NCBI GenBank assembly: GCA_019722365.1
Contig: JADFUC010000949.1
Coordinates: forward strand, 62,001 to 126,000
DNA from: Lithospermum erythrorhizon
Taxonomy: Eukaryota > Streptophyta > Magnoliopsida > Boraginales > Boraginaceae
Direction of reading: 5' to 3'
Length of the DNA stretch: 64,000 bases
Shown here: positions 37,251-51,189 of the stretch, in pieces
How the letters are laid out: each line of letters begins with the position of its first letter
Numbering within the stretch: the stretch's first letter is position 1
Translations under genes and position numbers: made by a program
Notes under the pieces: generated by a model
Database searches by the model: none
Seen by the model: the letters and a program-made list of their open reading frames with translations, nothing else
Told to the model about the DNA's origin: nothing

Positions 37251-38699
37251 TACGTGATTACAATTATGTAAACAAGCATGGAAATGTTTTTGCTTAATTT
37301 TGGATTATTTTGGATGTTTAATTCGGTTTTAAGATGTTTTTTATTCTTGCTAGTGAATTATGTTGACAAAATAATTAAATATGATTAAAAGTTAATAATT
37401 TTCGAAATTTAATGTGAAAATCTTCAAATAATAATAATTTAGATTTTTAAGAATTTTTTTCGAATTTTTCTCGAATTAAATTTTATGTCGCTTGTTAGGT
37501 TGTGTTAAGTGAAAACCATCGACCTGCTCCGAATCAGACGTATCGACAAAAGATGACAAACCTCGATCAAGAAATGACACAAGAAGGACGCCACTTGTTG
37601 AAAGTCCAATCGAAATGATTCCTGGCTTGACGGAGTCGACTCGCCGACCAACTCGGTCAATTTTGACCCGCATCAGACCGCTTTGACTCCGAATCTGCAA
37701 TTGAGGCGATCGAAAGGGCCTTACTGGGCCGGCCGGTTTTGTACTCTTTTTATACGGTAACATTATAAAAACACGTTTTTTCAAATATGATTGATTTACT
37801 AACATATGGATTTCATAATAACATGGAATTTCTAAGAAAATAAAATCAAGACCATTTATAAGCCTGTAAAAGAACCTGAAAGCTCGATTCGGTGTAGTTC
37901 GAGGCGAGCTCGAACCTCATTTATGGTTCGACCAAGCTCGAGCCGAATGCTGAGTTCTGCTTGAACCACATAAATTTTAATTATTTTGGATTTTGTTTGA
38001 TATTTTATCATTAAATTTCAAAATTTTCGGTGTAACTTCCGACCGAACTTCGAACTTTCGAATCGAATATCAAAAATTCGAACCTTTCGAACCGAATCGA
38101 CCTCGATTTTTTCCAATTCCTTCGAACCTCGAGCCGAACGTCGAATCTTTCCATTCGAAACGACTCCTTTACACGCATATCCTAAAAGACTCCCGATCCT
38201 AAATATACAAACCCTAAGCTAAGTAATCAAGCGGATTGCTTCCTTCAGATATGTCTTGTTCCTTGATTAGGTCAGACAATTTCACCATTTGTTTGGTTCA
38301 TTATCTTGTTTGGATGCAAAATCTAATGATTGTTTGAATGTTATGCTTTGATTCACATATGTATTCTTCAATTCTTTTATTTTCTATATTTGTTATTTTG
38401 ATTATACCATTGTAACTCGTTCGATAAACACCATTATAATTTTTTTGGGTAAATTTGTTGAATATATCTCATTATTTCACTTCTAAAAACATTCTTAAAT
38501 TATGCTATCATTAATATCAATTTTATATTTATGGCTATATTGATAGAGTTTTTTGGCAATGTCCCAATCAGATTATTGATTAAGTATAATGTTTATTTGC
38601 TAGTTCAATGCATTGTATTTTGTTTTTTATCTATTATGTAGGATTCTTATATTGATTACTCATATTGCTAAAAGAATTAATATTTGACTCTTGTAGTTA
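37251..38699. other. Element D leader remnant, then TCGAA-rich repeat and spacer
   Basis: 37251 to about 37800 is probably the leader after the primer-binding site. 37880-38160 is dense in tcgaac/ttcgaa motifs (for example gagctcgaacctcat, ccgaacttcgaac), typical of an unclassified plant repeat. From 38200 to 38699 I see only A/T-rich spacer. Confidence 0.45.
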
Positions 38700-40968
38700 T
38701 GCCCATGGACTTGAGCCGCCCAGAGTAATTGGTCAGACGTTGATCCTCCCGTCTTTCAAAGACGACAACGAGGAAGATGAATGTCGCCAGATTTTCAGCC
38801 ACGTCACTGACCCCCTGTTCCCAGGAAATTAATTATGACGAAATAGTTTCCTCCCAAAGTTTCATGTCCCTGAGCCCTGAGGTATGTCTTTGTCTTTTTC
38901 CCTTTATGTTGTCTATTACTCTGAAAACTAATGCTCCGCCAGTTTTTGACTCACTTTGGAATCGAACTCCACCTAATAGATTCTCAGGTTTTCAAAACCG
39001 AAACCGACTTTTTAAGGCTCAAACAAACGATTCGGTTCAGACGCTGTTAGATCGGGTAGATCGGGTCTGGACGGACAGTCCCAATCAGAATAACACAATC
39101 ATCCATTGTACTTATCAGATAAATATCATGACAGACCCGGCATTTTGTATTACTCTTCTGACAAAGTACACACATCACTGTTAATGTTAATGTTGTTTGC
39201 TGTTTCTGAGTCCATCCTAACTGGACTGCAACCATTGCAGGTCATGAACTCGTGTAAACCTGTCTCTGATCAATAATTTTGTAATCCGAGCATCCTCAGT
39301 TAAAAACTTAAGCCTGCATAAAATGATATTTTCTGCTCATATTCTCACCAATTGTAGAGATAATAATATTCATGTTTCATTTATTAATACTTACTTTTTT
39401 TATTTATTTCATGGGATGCTTCAGTTTTTGGATCTTCATCTGCCAAGGCTATATCAGTTTGATTCTTCTTTCTCAAAGCATACGATAGTGCTCGTCTTTG
39501 GGTGGTGCACGTTTCCGGGCAGCGGTTTAATTGCTTTTGCTTTTGATGCGGACCAGGCAGCACTATATCATATTGTGACTAAGGAAGAGTATGACATGCA
39601 TATGTCAGTTGTTGAGGACAGATTGTACTTTTGTTGGCGGTTGTTTCAAAACTACTCTATGTCAACCGCTGCATAATGATTCCCCTTATTAGCCTGGTAC
39701 TTCTTGTGAGCCTCGATGACGGAGTAGAACTTGATGATCTTCGTGAAAGGGCCAAGGCCATCGCTAAGGCTGAGAATGAGAGGAACTTGGAAGTGGAGAC
39801 CTTCAACTTGAGAACGGGTAACTGGGAGGACATTACCAACGTTACCAAACTTAATGCCCCTAAGCACGAACACGTTGTGTTCACCTTTGAGAGCAAGATT
39901 TATGCACTTGCAGCAAAAGAGCCCTATTTTGACCTTGGTAGTGGTTTTCCGTCATTTGAGTTCCTTGTCACAAGCAGTTCCACGGAATCTCCCACTACCT
40001 GGACCTATCTTCCTCATCCACCCGTTTTAGCTGTAAATGATACCCGTTATATCCTTTGGAAGGAAAAGAAATGCTTGTTTGTTAAGGTCTCAGACGATGC
40101 TGCTGAATGCCCTGTTGGATCGTTGTGGAAATTTGATCTCGTGTCGAAAAAATGGTGTAGTAACAATTGCTTATCGCTCCAAAGACTTTTTATGATCGAC
40201 AGGCTCATAAATTTCTTAGTAGTCTGGCTGATGTTCCAGTCGTTCATTTTAAGGGTTGCATCGTTCATAATATATTGTTCTACTTTGAAGATAATAACGT
40301 CAATAATGCTGCTTGTCGGACATGATTTGCGTGGGGAGGAAGTAATTCTGCGAAGATGGGAGATCGATTTGAAGGATATTTTCGGGATGAAGGTCATGGA
40401 TCACTTTCATGATTTGGCTTATCTCACTTGGAACACTTCACTTTCTGCCTCTTTATTCATTATATCATGTTACAGTTTTTATGTCAATTTCCTCTGCACT
40501 TGCATGTTTGAACTGGAGTCGGGAGAAGCAATAGAACAAAGTCTATATGAGTCAGACTTCAACCCAATACTTATTAATCGCAAATACTTCCAGCTGCCAA
40601 GTGGTATTGCATTCCATTCCCACTTCAAACTGTAAGTTTATCTGCCTTCTAGAATTAAACTCTTTTTTGTCCTCCCTAAAAACCCAGTAGGATATTCTGG
40701 ATAAATAATACACCAATTGTTAATTGTTCCCTTGTAAAGCACAACCCTTTGTAAAGCACAACCCTTGTGGGCACAACTTGATGCGTGCTCCCATTTGTTT
40801 CGGATGACAGTCAGGTGTTAGTTGCTTTTCTATCATGTTTCTGTTAAATGTATGCCTGCTCCTACTCTATAAATCAACGACCAGCCTTGTTATCCTAGGG
40901 TTATCTTTTGTTTTGGCAAATTTCTTCATATCTGAATTATGTATTGTTTCAGGGAAACGAGGGACTGA
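38700..40968 (+). pseudogene. Decayed kelch-like gene (uncharacterised)
   Basis: Non-transposon coding signal inside the repeat block. Part 1 (38700-38881) encodes EPPRVIGQTLILPSFKDD, then after a frameshift near 38826 INYDEIVSSQSFMSLSPE, ending at a GT donor. Part 2 (from about 39431, after a cag acceptor) encodes FPGSGLIAFAFDADQAALYH and MSVVEDRLYF; after a frameshift near 39650 the long frame to 40631 includes ETFNLRTGNWEDITNV and SLWKFDLVSKKWC, then a gtaagt donor. A last mini-exon (40953-40968) would add ETRD and a stop. The 'hydrophobic-V-x-x-R-L-Y' and 'F-x-x-x-T-x-x-W' patterns fit kelch/galactose-oxidase-like repeats, but I do not recognise the exact gene. At least two frameshifts mean pseudogene or sequence errors. 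Confidence 0.5.
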
Positions 40969-42799
40969 ACTATGATCTTATCTTGGCTTCCAGTATTGGA
41001 TATGTAGGACAATTGTCGACTTTCCTGTCAAACTAATATTGACTAGCAGATTTTTGTTACCTTTATAAACTTGCTGTAGCTTCTCATGTACTTGGTATCT
41101 AAAACAGATTATTTCACATCCTTAATGTTATTATGCAAATTGTTAGTTTTCTTAATTTTGTGCATCAATTATTAGTTAATTCCTAATCCTTACATATATA
41201 AATGTTTGAATAACTTAAATCCTTAACTTTCCTTATACTGTTATTATGGTTAATCCATTGAGTCCAATAAGCATTTCTTGAGCCTAAAGTGACTCATCTG
41301 CTTCACTATAGATCGAAATGAGTTTCTTAGACTCAGTTCACCTGAATTTAACTGAGCAAGGTGCTATAGCTTTTTCATGCACAACTCACTCTTGGGGGCC
41401 TTGAAAAGATTATACCTACAATGGCTACATGTACTTTCTCACAGTTGTTAATGACCACACATGTTTAACTTGTACACATTTGACTGCAAAACTAATGCAC
41501 TTCCTATTTTAAAAGCTTTCATATCCTATATTTATGAACACTTTAAGAGCACTCACATTAGTTTCCTAAAAAGTTATTTAGATTCAGATTATAAAAATAA
41601 TAAAAATTCGAGTTGCATTTAGCTTTCCTAAAATAGGGCGGGCCTCAGAAATTATTCATTTATCCTATTCACCCCTAAATTTATATTTCTTCCTTTATTT
41701 TCAGATTTTTTCCATTTATTTTTACTTTTCTAATTATATGAAAATAAAATAAAAATAAATAAATATTTCGCCATATATAAATATAAATTAAAAGATATTT
41801 CTTCAACATTCATATTTAATATATTATTATTTTTTTTTAAATTTTATCCTAAATTTTTATCTACATATTTAAAATAATTAATTTTCAATTTTGGGTGAAT
41901 AATAGGGAAGTTGTTAAAGAGAATACATAAAAAGTAAACCTAAAAAAATATAAAAGTGACGTTTGAAAGTAAATTTTAGAAAAATTATGTAGAACCGATG
42001 CGACTTTTAATACGTCTGCTGGAGACAATTGTGTAGTTGGAAGGGCACTCATGCATTTACTTGGAAGCTCTAGTGCTTTATTATTCCGATCAAACTTTGC
42101 ATATACAGACAGTTTTGGGAAGACTATTGTTACAACCCCTTGATTGATGGGTCTCACACTCTCACTTACACTTACCTCTCTTTTGGAACTTTTGTTTAAT
42201 CCATTTTCTATTTATGATGATCTTAGATCATTTGGATTGTTTGCAGTGTTGTGTTTCTACTCTAAATCAAAAAGGGTGGTTTTTGGAGAATTTTTTTAGA
42301 AGAGTGGGGGTACGTAGCTGTCATAATTCTTTATTTTTAATGGGGGATTCACAGCCGTTACTTCTGAGTGATCGTAAAATGCTCTAGTTGATTTAATGAG
42401 TGCAAACCACCTAAACTATACTAGGCAAGTCCTCGTAGATCGACTGAATAAGAAAAATATTGGTAGTGGAAAATCGAATCCAATGACCCCACAAATACAA
42501 GCCATCTACTCCACCACAACTTATCTATTCCTTGCATGTGTGAAGGTCAGAATTGATTCCATCAACTAATGTAGGGTTATCTCGAATGCCAATAATCAAT
42601 GATTAGGTGTTCTTTTATTGATATGCATATATCTTTATTTATGTACAGACCTGATGAATAATCCCTTTAAAAAACTCAACTATAATAATAGAATCTGCTA
42701 GTTTTACTAATTCTCTTAAATATGATTCTTCTAATATTTTGTTTTTTGTTAACTTTACTTAATCTCATACATATAAACAAGTTATTAAAGATCCTAAAT
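40969..42799. other. Intergenic, A/T-rich, no supported gene
   Basis: Only short reading frames. A minus-strand frame at 41885-42157 (ELPSKCMSALPTTQLSPADV) looks protein-like in composition, but no family is recognised. A short tandem duplication of 'ttgtaaagcacaaccct' lies near 40733-40767, just upstream, in the last intron of the kelch-like gene. Confidence 0.5.
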
Positions 42800-42960
42800 G
42801 AATTGAAATAATGAACAAAGAACTTAAGGCTCTTTCTCTCAATGAAATGTGTGAATTGAAGATCCTAATGTAATGTAAGAAGCCAATCTCTTCTAAGTGG
42901 ATTTATAAAGTAAAAGTGAGGTATAATGGTTCAATAGAACGTCTATAAGTCACACCTAAT
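42800..42960 (+). pseudogene. Isolated copia RT remnant
   Basis: One frame with small breaks reads MNKELKALSLNEMCELKIL, then KPISSKWIYKVKVRYNGSIE. This is the start of the copia RT domain (usual form: W-x-x-A-M-x-x-E-L-x-A-L ... K-P-I-x-S-K-W-V-Y-K-V-K). No LTR or other domain is seen nearby, so it is a relic. Confidence 0.75.
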
Positions 42961-45845
42961 TTCCAAATGGTTTATAATTAGTCTATATTTGTCATGTATA
43001 AAGATCAAGATCAAGTCTAGATAGCGGGTATACTGCTATGACTCGACTTTAATTACAATGTAATTATTTATGATGACTTTAATACATAATGTAAAATAAT
43101 CATTAGAATAATAGGTGGTCAATATTTTATCTCATATTAATTGGGAATACTTTTGTGTATTGATACTTGATAAGTAAAATACAGTGAGTATAGTATATAT
43201 AACTTCAAAAATATTGATACTTTTGTGAATCGATGAACGACGGTTAGTATAAATAAAAAATATTTTTCGTCAGTCGAGGATATAATAGACAAAATATAAA
43301 TTTAATATGCCACTTACAATACTTTTTATTCTATATTTGAAGCAAAACATAACTTTATCTTATTTATTATTTTTATAATTGAAATAAATAACTATTTAAT
43401 CCTTTCTAAGACCATTGAGTTGATAAAACATAAGAGAATATTAAAAAATGTGATTTTGTTAACATGGAAGTTCAATTTAATTTAATCATAGAAATATTTG
43501 TTAATTAATTAAAATTATTTTTATAGTAGGGACATACATTTAAAATATTGATTTTATGAAATAGTTATAAAATAAATTTGTTTAACTCTAAGATATAATA
43601 GTTGTTGTAAATTCATTGAAGAATATGCTTATTGTATGATAATTCTATGTCATTCATGATATAATTTTATAAACTTAACTTTGTTTAAATTTAGAGATAT
43701 TTTTTTTTCTATGTTAACTTTATGAGACATGTGATCATATTTTGCATATGAATTAGATTGGTTAGGATTCTGAACCGTATGTTTTGGTAAGAAATGTTTC
43801 ATAGCTAGTTTCTTCCTCCTTTTTATAGAAAAGAAAAGAGAAAACAATGCTATAAGTTGCTTTACACAATAGTGTAAGTGATTAATGTTCTTTTTTAAAT
43901 AAATTTGAGTAATTTTCATTTTTATTATTTGTTACCCGCACACCCCTTTGACTCTATAGAATTTAACAAATATATAAGCTGGGGACATAACCATTAAGTA
44001 TTTTCCTGTTAATAACTTTTAACAATATTATGAAATTCAAGTTTCTCGAATAAATTCTCATTCAAATACATCATCAACATTTTGCTCCATTTCCTCTTGC
44101 TTTAATAAATGAGCTATCACTAATATTCGTCATGCTTTAATGAATGAGCTAGCACTAATATTGTACAATAAATTTTCTATATTCCTTCTTCCTTGTTGAT
44201 TTATTCTCAAAGGAAAATGTGCAGTGAATTTATTGTGAGAGCAGTTGCAAATCACATGTGCTTTCAACCTTTAGAAAATATATGTCACATAGGTAACATT
44301 ATGTCAAAGGATTTATTCAAGATACCTGAGCATCAAGTGGAGTCAATGTTGAGCGACATCAAATGATATTTACTAAGAATGAAAATTGGTACAACCGACA
44401 GTATATCCGCGCTTTTAAATCCTCTTCAACTTAGGCAAAATATTGAATCGGATTTAAAAAGCGCGGTCGCTAAATGAACAATTGCACTACCTGTCCAATT
44501 CTAATGCTCGGATATGTACACAATCACTCTAGAGATGTTAATCCTTCCAAACAAGTAGGCATTTTACTACTTGAGTAAGTAGTTCATTTATTATGATTAC
44601 AATATAATTTATGATAACATCCACACTAATTTTTGTATTCATTCAGAGTGTCTGAATCCCTCCCGATTTCGATTCAAAAAGTTTTATGCTATAGGCGAGT
44701 GATTTTTTGTATGAGATAATGACAAGTATATGCCCGCTGCTGTATTAACCCTCAATCTAAAGTTTTAAAGAGAAGTATGTAACAATGCATAAGTAATCAA
44801 TTATTCATTATAGTTTTTCTAATGTACATGCATTATCAATAAATATCTAACCATTTCATCATTTTCCACATGTCCTTTAGTTCAATCTACTGATAAGATG
44901 CGCATGGTTTGGTTGCTGTCAATTGATCATAGATATGTAGCTTGATGTTTTAGGTTAAATTTATTCTTATTGAATGATATTGATTTTCATGTCAACTTTG
45001 GAAAAGTTACTTTAATTTCTAAAGAAGGGAAATTCTTGATTAACCGATGCGACATTGATGTATGTTAATATTAAATTATGTACGTATAAAATCTTTAGCC
45101 CATAAACATGAACTCTTACTAATGCAGCAATAAAATTGACTATAAATGACAAAGTTATTAATACTATTTCATTCAATCTGTTTATTTAACGCTTTTGTTT
45201 TCCATGTTAAAGTTTTCTTATAAATTATTCTGTATTTCATATTTTAATAAATATACAATTCAATTTATTTATTAAATATTTTATAATCTCATTTATCGTG
45301 AAATCTTCTCACCTAATTAAAAATTTGTTCATAATCAACATTAAGATAAAAATTTGAAAATTAAACAAAAATTGAAAATATCAAATGAATTTAAAAAGAC
45401 TACTAATATGTAACTATAGAAATCTTTCCAAATAACATAAAGGTATAAATGACACTATAAAGTAATGAAAGGAACAAAGAATAGATAATTCTTCCAATCC
45501 AAAATGATTGCTGTTTTCGAAAATTGAGGTGAAATTTTGATAATCAATTACTAATTATTCATTATGACTTTCTCAAGATTCTTTTTCAGGTGTAAATAAA
45601 TATCAATCTTTATGATCTTTAACGACATGTCTCGATACCTTTAAAGAGGCTCATAGGGACTCGGTTAAATTCATTCAATACTTCCGCCCGCTTTTATTAG
45701 TTGTCGTTCTAGCACTTTGCACATAGATTAAAATTTGGTGGATGAAACTTTACCCCGTTTTTTTTTTTTGGATAATTAGCAATGATTTTATTTCGGCTGC
45801 AAAGAATTACAAACTTCATTTTATGTTGGTCTATGGCGACACTAT
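42961..45845. other. Intergenic, very A/T-rich, no gene seen
   Basis: No credible reading frame. It contains one notable hairpin at 44407-44466. The 5 bp actat at 45841-45845 borders the left end of element C and would be half of its target-site duplication. Confidence 0.5.
44407..44466. repeat. Inverted repeat (16-17-bp arms, 27-nt loop), CACTA/MITE-like
   Basis: Left arm ccgcgcttttaaatcc (44407-44422) pairs with ggatttaaaaagcgcgg (44450-44466), with one extra A. The right arm continues tcgctaaa. Motifs such as TTTAGCGAC with CGC and poly-A are common in subterminal repeats of eudicot CACTA transposons. That link is an inference. Confidence 0.5.
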
Positions 45846-46790
45846 TGTTAGAATCTAAAGATGAAATTTCATTTGTGATAAAACACAACTATATTCCCGG
45901 ATCCTAAAATAATATGGCACTAATCTAAAACACATAAATTACAATTATGAATAAAAGAGTTCTTACAAGAGATGCCAATGAAGTCTATCTCCAAATCTTT
46001 CACGGCTCTCCTTTTATCTATCGTTAGCACTTCAAATGTAGTGCTCTAGTTGGTTCCACACCAGAGAGTGTTGAATCCTGGATTTATGCTTTGCTGTAAT
46101 TATTGATTTTGATGAAATCAAGAGAAGAATTTGCAATTCTTCCCTTGATATTTTCAGCCATATGAGAGAAAAATGGAGGATGCTAGTTGTTTATTTCATT
46201 TAAAAATTATGATGAAAACCTAACAAAGCCATATATAGTCAAACCTAAAAGCCCAACCGAATAGCTTAATGAGTTTTAATTGCTAAATTTAATTGTGTCC
46301 GTTATGTAAACAAACACTAACAAGTTGTTAATAGTAATCAGTTACTAACAAGCTTCAATCAACATCGATCTAATCCACTGACTAACACTAATTCTAAGCT
46401 CATTCAATTTATATTTTACATTATCAATGTAAAACTCAATTGAGAATATCGCCATTACAATCAACTCCTCAATTTAGCAAATGTTTAATTTCACATGAAA
46501 TATAATTCAACGCCACCGTATGTGTGATCTTTCAGGCTCGTATATCAGTAAGTTGTATAACAATAATAATAATAATTGACCAATTATTATTATAACGTTT
46601 AATGAGTAAGATCTAGCAATCGGCCATAACCCCTTAAATTATCACGAGAACCCGTACTAGTAATATACAATAATTACTAAGGTGAACACTAAGTTCTAGT
46701 AATCACATTTAATCCAACCCGTAAATGAATTGATACACAATTGTCACAACGCGGCCAGAATAAAGTAATCACCTTTCATCGATTTCAACA
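45846..46790 (-). mobile_element. Element C 3' LTR, copia family 1 (non-autonomous copy)
   Basis: On the minus strand it runs TGTTGAAATCGATG ... to ...attctaaca at 45846, 945 bp, closely parallel to 53347-54188 and to the plus-strand LTRs A and B. It is preceded on its strand by a clean polypurine tract. Confidence 0.8.
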
Positions 46791-47470
46791 CTCCCACTTG
46801 CCCTGGACGATTACCATACAATTCCTTTATCACGCGATCTCTAGTCGTATAACTATAGCAGCGGTATCGCGAAACACCCACAACTTTCTTTACTCGAGTA
46901 TGAACTTAATAAGCATTTGTGGCATTCCATAAACCAATCAATACTCAACGCAAGGAGAGGCCTGAGATCTTCCTTGTATATCAAGGACGAGCACTTCCTA
47001 ACATATCAAGATTCATCGTTATACTGATCGCTGCAAGGACCCAACATATGCCGTTATAATCCCGCTATGTACGCTTGGCTCATAGTCAAAGTACGTGTTT
47101 TATATAACACGTATAGTTATGGTATTTGTAGGTCTAAGAATTGCTCTAACCTAAAGTTCTAAAAAATATCATGTGATCACGTATATACATATCTCCTATG
47201 AATCTGCTGTCATACCATGTAAATATAGGACCGAAATCACGGTATTATCTAGTCCTTATTGTGCTAACGTATTCATCTTGATCACTAATCAAAAACACCA
47301 TGTTAGTCATTTGATGCTTGTCGCCTCTAACTATCAAAAGATTCCACTAAGGGCCTTTCGCTATCCGATGTTTCTGAGTCACGAGGTGTAATCAACAATT
47401 CATGTTGCCTCTAGAAAGCAGACTAAACCTAGGGATTTGACTTTTTCGTACCATCGAGGATACAATACAT
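46791..47470 (-). other. Element C 3' UTR and polypurine tract, shared with element B
   Basis: The polypurine tract is 46791-46804 (reverse complement AGGGCAAGTGGGAG). The rest matches element B 32640-33298 in reverse complement over most of its length, at similar spacing. The sharing shows that C and B have a common 3' end. Confidence 0.7.
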
Positions 47471-50400
47471 GTATATTATATATTTCACGTCTGTGGAAAT
47501 AAATAATGGTAATTATATGAATGAATCACGGTCATGTAGTTTTAGTTAACAATCGACAGTTTACAAAAAGAATTTTTGTTTTAATAAATTACTTAACTTA
47601 TTCCGTAGTGAATGAACTAGCTCACTGAACTTTACCACTTTCGGCAGTCTTCTTCTCATTAGGCTCGTGGAAACCAAACTTGCTTGAATCACGTGGCTGA
47701 TCTCATCCCGAGATGCATGCTTAAACTACATGGATACTTAAGCTCGCATGAATTCTAAGGTCATTTCAGACATGTGCTAAAAGGATAGTGATTATAATCA
47801 CATCCTTTATTGGAATACTACTTACAAGACACCTTTACATTCATCAACTCAGTCTCTCAACCAAGGAATCATTGATGACTAAGATTATCCTGACATAGTC
47901 ATGCACGACTATGATCAAAATGGGTTTCAACCACTTCTCGGGGTTCTATCGGGTAGGTTTACGCATTAACTCAAATGTGTTAAACACATCCGCCTTATTA
48001 AATGCACATTCTTTTAACATTACTAAATAAAAATAGATTTAATTTCCAATAAGTTGTAATACCGAGTTCAAGTTTCCTTTTAGTTTACCATCGAGCATAC
48101 TGTAATTACCCTATTATTGAAATTCTGGCTATAGCTTTTCATATGGTGCTAACTGCCCATAATGCTACTATCACATTCAAATATAAGTGAATATCAACAA
48201 CGATCCATTTCATAACTATAGTTACTCTCTATTCCCTTAAAGTTATTACTAAGCGTATTCCGAATACCTTTTAGTAAAACCTTCAATTCCAATCACCTGA
48301 ATCATGCTACGTCATAGTTGCGGTGCACAACACATGACCTCGACGCATACGGTGAATCATATTACCATGTAATAGACTTCAACCACTCTCAGCTAATATA
48401 TATCCACTAGTGGGATTAGACCTCTAACGGCAAGAGCCGTTTTGTCAATAAGAGAAACTGCCTATTTATAGAATTCTAATCTATTATAGATTTCAATCAC
48501 TCGAGCTTCATATTATCTAAACTTAATACAAATATCATGCTCACATATACAGAATACTTACTAATTATACATATGTCACATATATATGTAGTCGGGGCCC
48601 ACAAATGTACAAGAACTTAATCACTTACTATAGTCTTTTCAGAGGGAAGATTTCTTCAACATTTATGTAAGCAAACTTCATTTATGCCATTTTCCCACTA
48701 ACCTTATGAACTCTCATGTCTGCTTCATCACTTATTCTTATTATCATCAAGTATCAAAGTGAGTAATTAATCTATTATACTCAATTCAAGTTTGTAACTT
48801 TAGATTCTAGTAGTATAGAAACCTCTTTCTTTTATATTCACTTTATATAAATTCAAATAACAATGTCAAGTATCCATCATTACTGATCATTTACTAGAAC
48901 ATCCTCTTGATGAATTTATTTAGACCCACATGTTACAACTTGTGAATGCTACATGGAAAGTTTAAAATAAGCACGAGCATACCAACCAATGAATATGTTT
49001 AATCTTGGTTTCAAATCAAATGATTAAACGCCATCATGACTGATCATTTCATTTACGAGAATACATTTATTACTTCCGATGTTCCACCATCCGTAGCAAT
49101 ATAGAATGGACTCTTACTTCCTGAAGCAAATCACCATCCGTAAGATAAAAATAGAGCTTGAGTACCAACCCATGGTCACATCTTATTTCTTTAAATGACC
49201 TCAATTCATCTATCAGAGTATTATTTATTCATGTTGTCATTTGTATCATTGCATTTAGCTTTTAAATGCATCAAGAGTGGATACTCCTTGATATAACCGA
49301 AGGGTTCTAATACTGGATTGGTATCTCCTACGAGTACTTTTGAATGATTCAAGTCATATTATTTCCTCACTATTTGTACCATAATGAAAGATCACACGCA
49401 CAATAAATCGCAAAGACTATAAGGATGGAAATAAACACCTTCCTTCCTGTTATGTACAAAATGACTCACTATCAACTCGATTCCAGCTTAAATTATATCT
49501 ACTATAAGCTTTACAATACTAATCATCCATACGAGACGTTTCTTAAAGTTTGTTTATCAAACACAACTCTTGAGTTGTCTCTGCTGTAGCTGAATATGAA
49601 TAAATTAATTTAAAGTAGAAAGTGAGTAAATCCTTAATATGTGAAATTATTTCATTCTTTTGTATTTCACCATGTTAAATTATTAACTTACTTATATCAC
49701 TCAACTAGTACATATATAAGGTTAGAATGAAATTATTCTAGTATACAAAATGAAAAGATTCATCCATTTGTGTTTTAACTTCATTAAACACAATTCCTTA
49801 ATTATGTATCTCAACAAGTACGTTTTAAGATAGAATGATGTCTCATTTTTCGGATGATATATTACTTATATCGATGATACTTTTGACTCAAAACTTGATA
49901 GTATTCATATGGTCCTTTCCATACTCTTATCATTCCTATGCATCTAATGACTCAAATCTTAATTAACTTGTATGTAAACATACAAACTTAATTTAGACTA
50001 GCGAACTTTGACTTAGTTCATCTTCGTAAGATTATACTCAAGTCTTGCCTAGCCATTATCCATAAGTATTATTCAATCGCTTGTTGTTCAAGGTGTCCTT
50101 TAAAGAAGAGAGAGTAATGTTTCCTTTTTTAATCGTAATCACCCCGATATGGAAATGTGTATGTCATGACATCTTTACTCTTACAAGCGCAAAGAAAAGA
50201 ATAGAATCTCAACCACTTTCATGGAGGATTTAAAACAAGTTGTGCTCTTATATGGCCATTTATTACACACAAGAGCTCGATAACTTTTGCATCTCGGCCT
50301 TCTAGCTATTGACATACTTGGCTCATATTTATAATTGAATCATGTGAGTCGTGCCAGTGTTCTCAACACGGTAGCCTAGCCAAGACATTACAGCTTTGGC

Positions 50401-51189
50401 AACAAAATTATTTGAGATATAAAATTTAATCAAATCTCTCTTTCAATTCCTAAATGTTACTTAAAAAATCCTTTCTTCTATGCTTTGAAGGCTCTAAATA
50501 ATGAAGTGAATCATTAACTTCAACTTATAGTTCCATGTTCACTATCTGCATAAGGACGCCGAGAATCGACACAGATAACTTTGCTATTTTGGTTACGCAT
50601 CATGTTTTTGTTTCATCACACCATGAACCATGTTCATCATGTTAAAGAAACCAAATACCAATCACATGTCTTGAGATGTAGATACACAACATTCAAGATC
50701 ATTCAATAGTTTTTCTCAATCGAGTTATAAAAGAGATTAAACTATTTATTATTTAAGGCTTGTTTGGTGGCTAAGAGACAATATGACATATTGTCTTCAT
50801 AAAATACGCTTTGATTGAATAAAAAATTAATTATCCTTCAATCATATCATGAGCTCAGTTCACTTGAACCAAAGTTCGCAACGATCAACATGATTGAATC
50901 AAGTCTTAAATGTTGTGGTATTTTAAAGTTTATCCTCTATTAGCATATAACCGGGGATTGCAATGGTCAAGGAGATCGCTAGTTGTAACACTTTGTTTCA
51001 ACAAGTCATTCGATTTCTCTCTAACTTATTTTATTTCACATTATAAATTCATGCATTTAGTTTTCCCAATAAAATGGTGAATGAACAGATAAATCCAAAT
51101 ATGTAAACATAATAGGAAATATGCAACTTAAAAATAAACAAGGTAGTTCAAAACAATCCATACATATTTCATGTAAAATGAATTAAATA
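47471..51189 (-). mobile_element. Element C interior: noncoding, no gag or pol recognised
   Basis: About 3.7 kb with no reading frame over 60 codons on either strand and no copia motif, in the place where A and B carry gag-pol. The pattern fits a LARD-type (large retrotransposon derivative) non-autonomous element mobilised in trans by family 1 enzymes. Extreme decay of a coding region is the alternative. Confidence 0.55.

Noticed and set aside
41885..42157. Minus-strand frame of 90 codons with protein-like composition (ELPSKCMSALPTTQLSPADV)
   Set aside because: No family recognised, no splice context and A/T-rich surroundings. Not called a gene.
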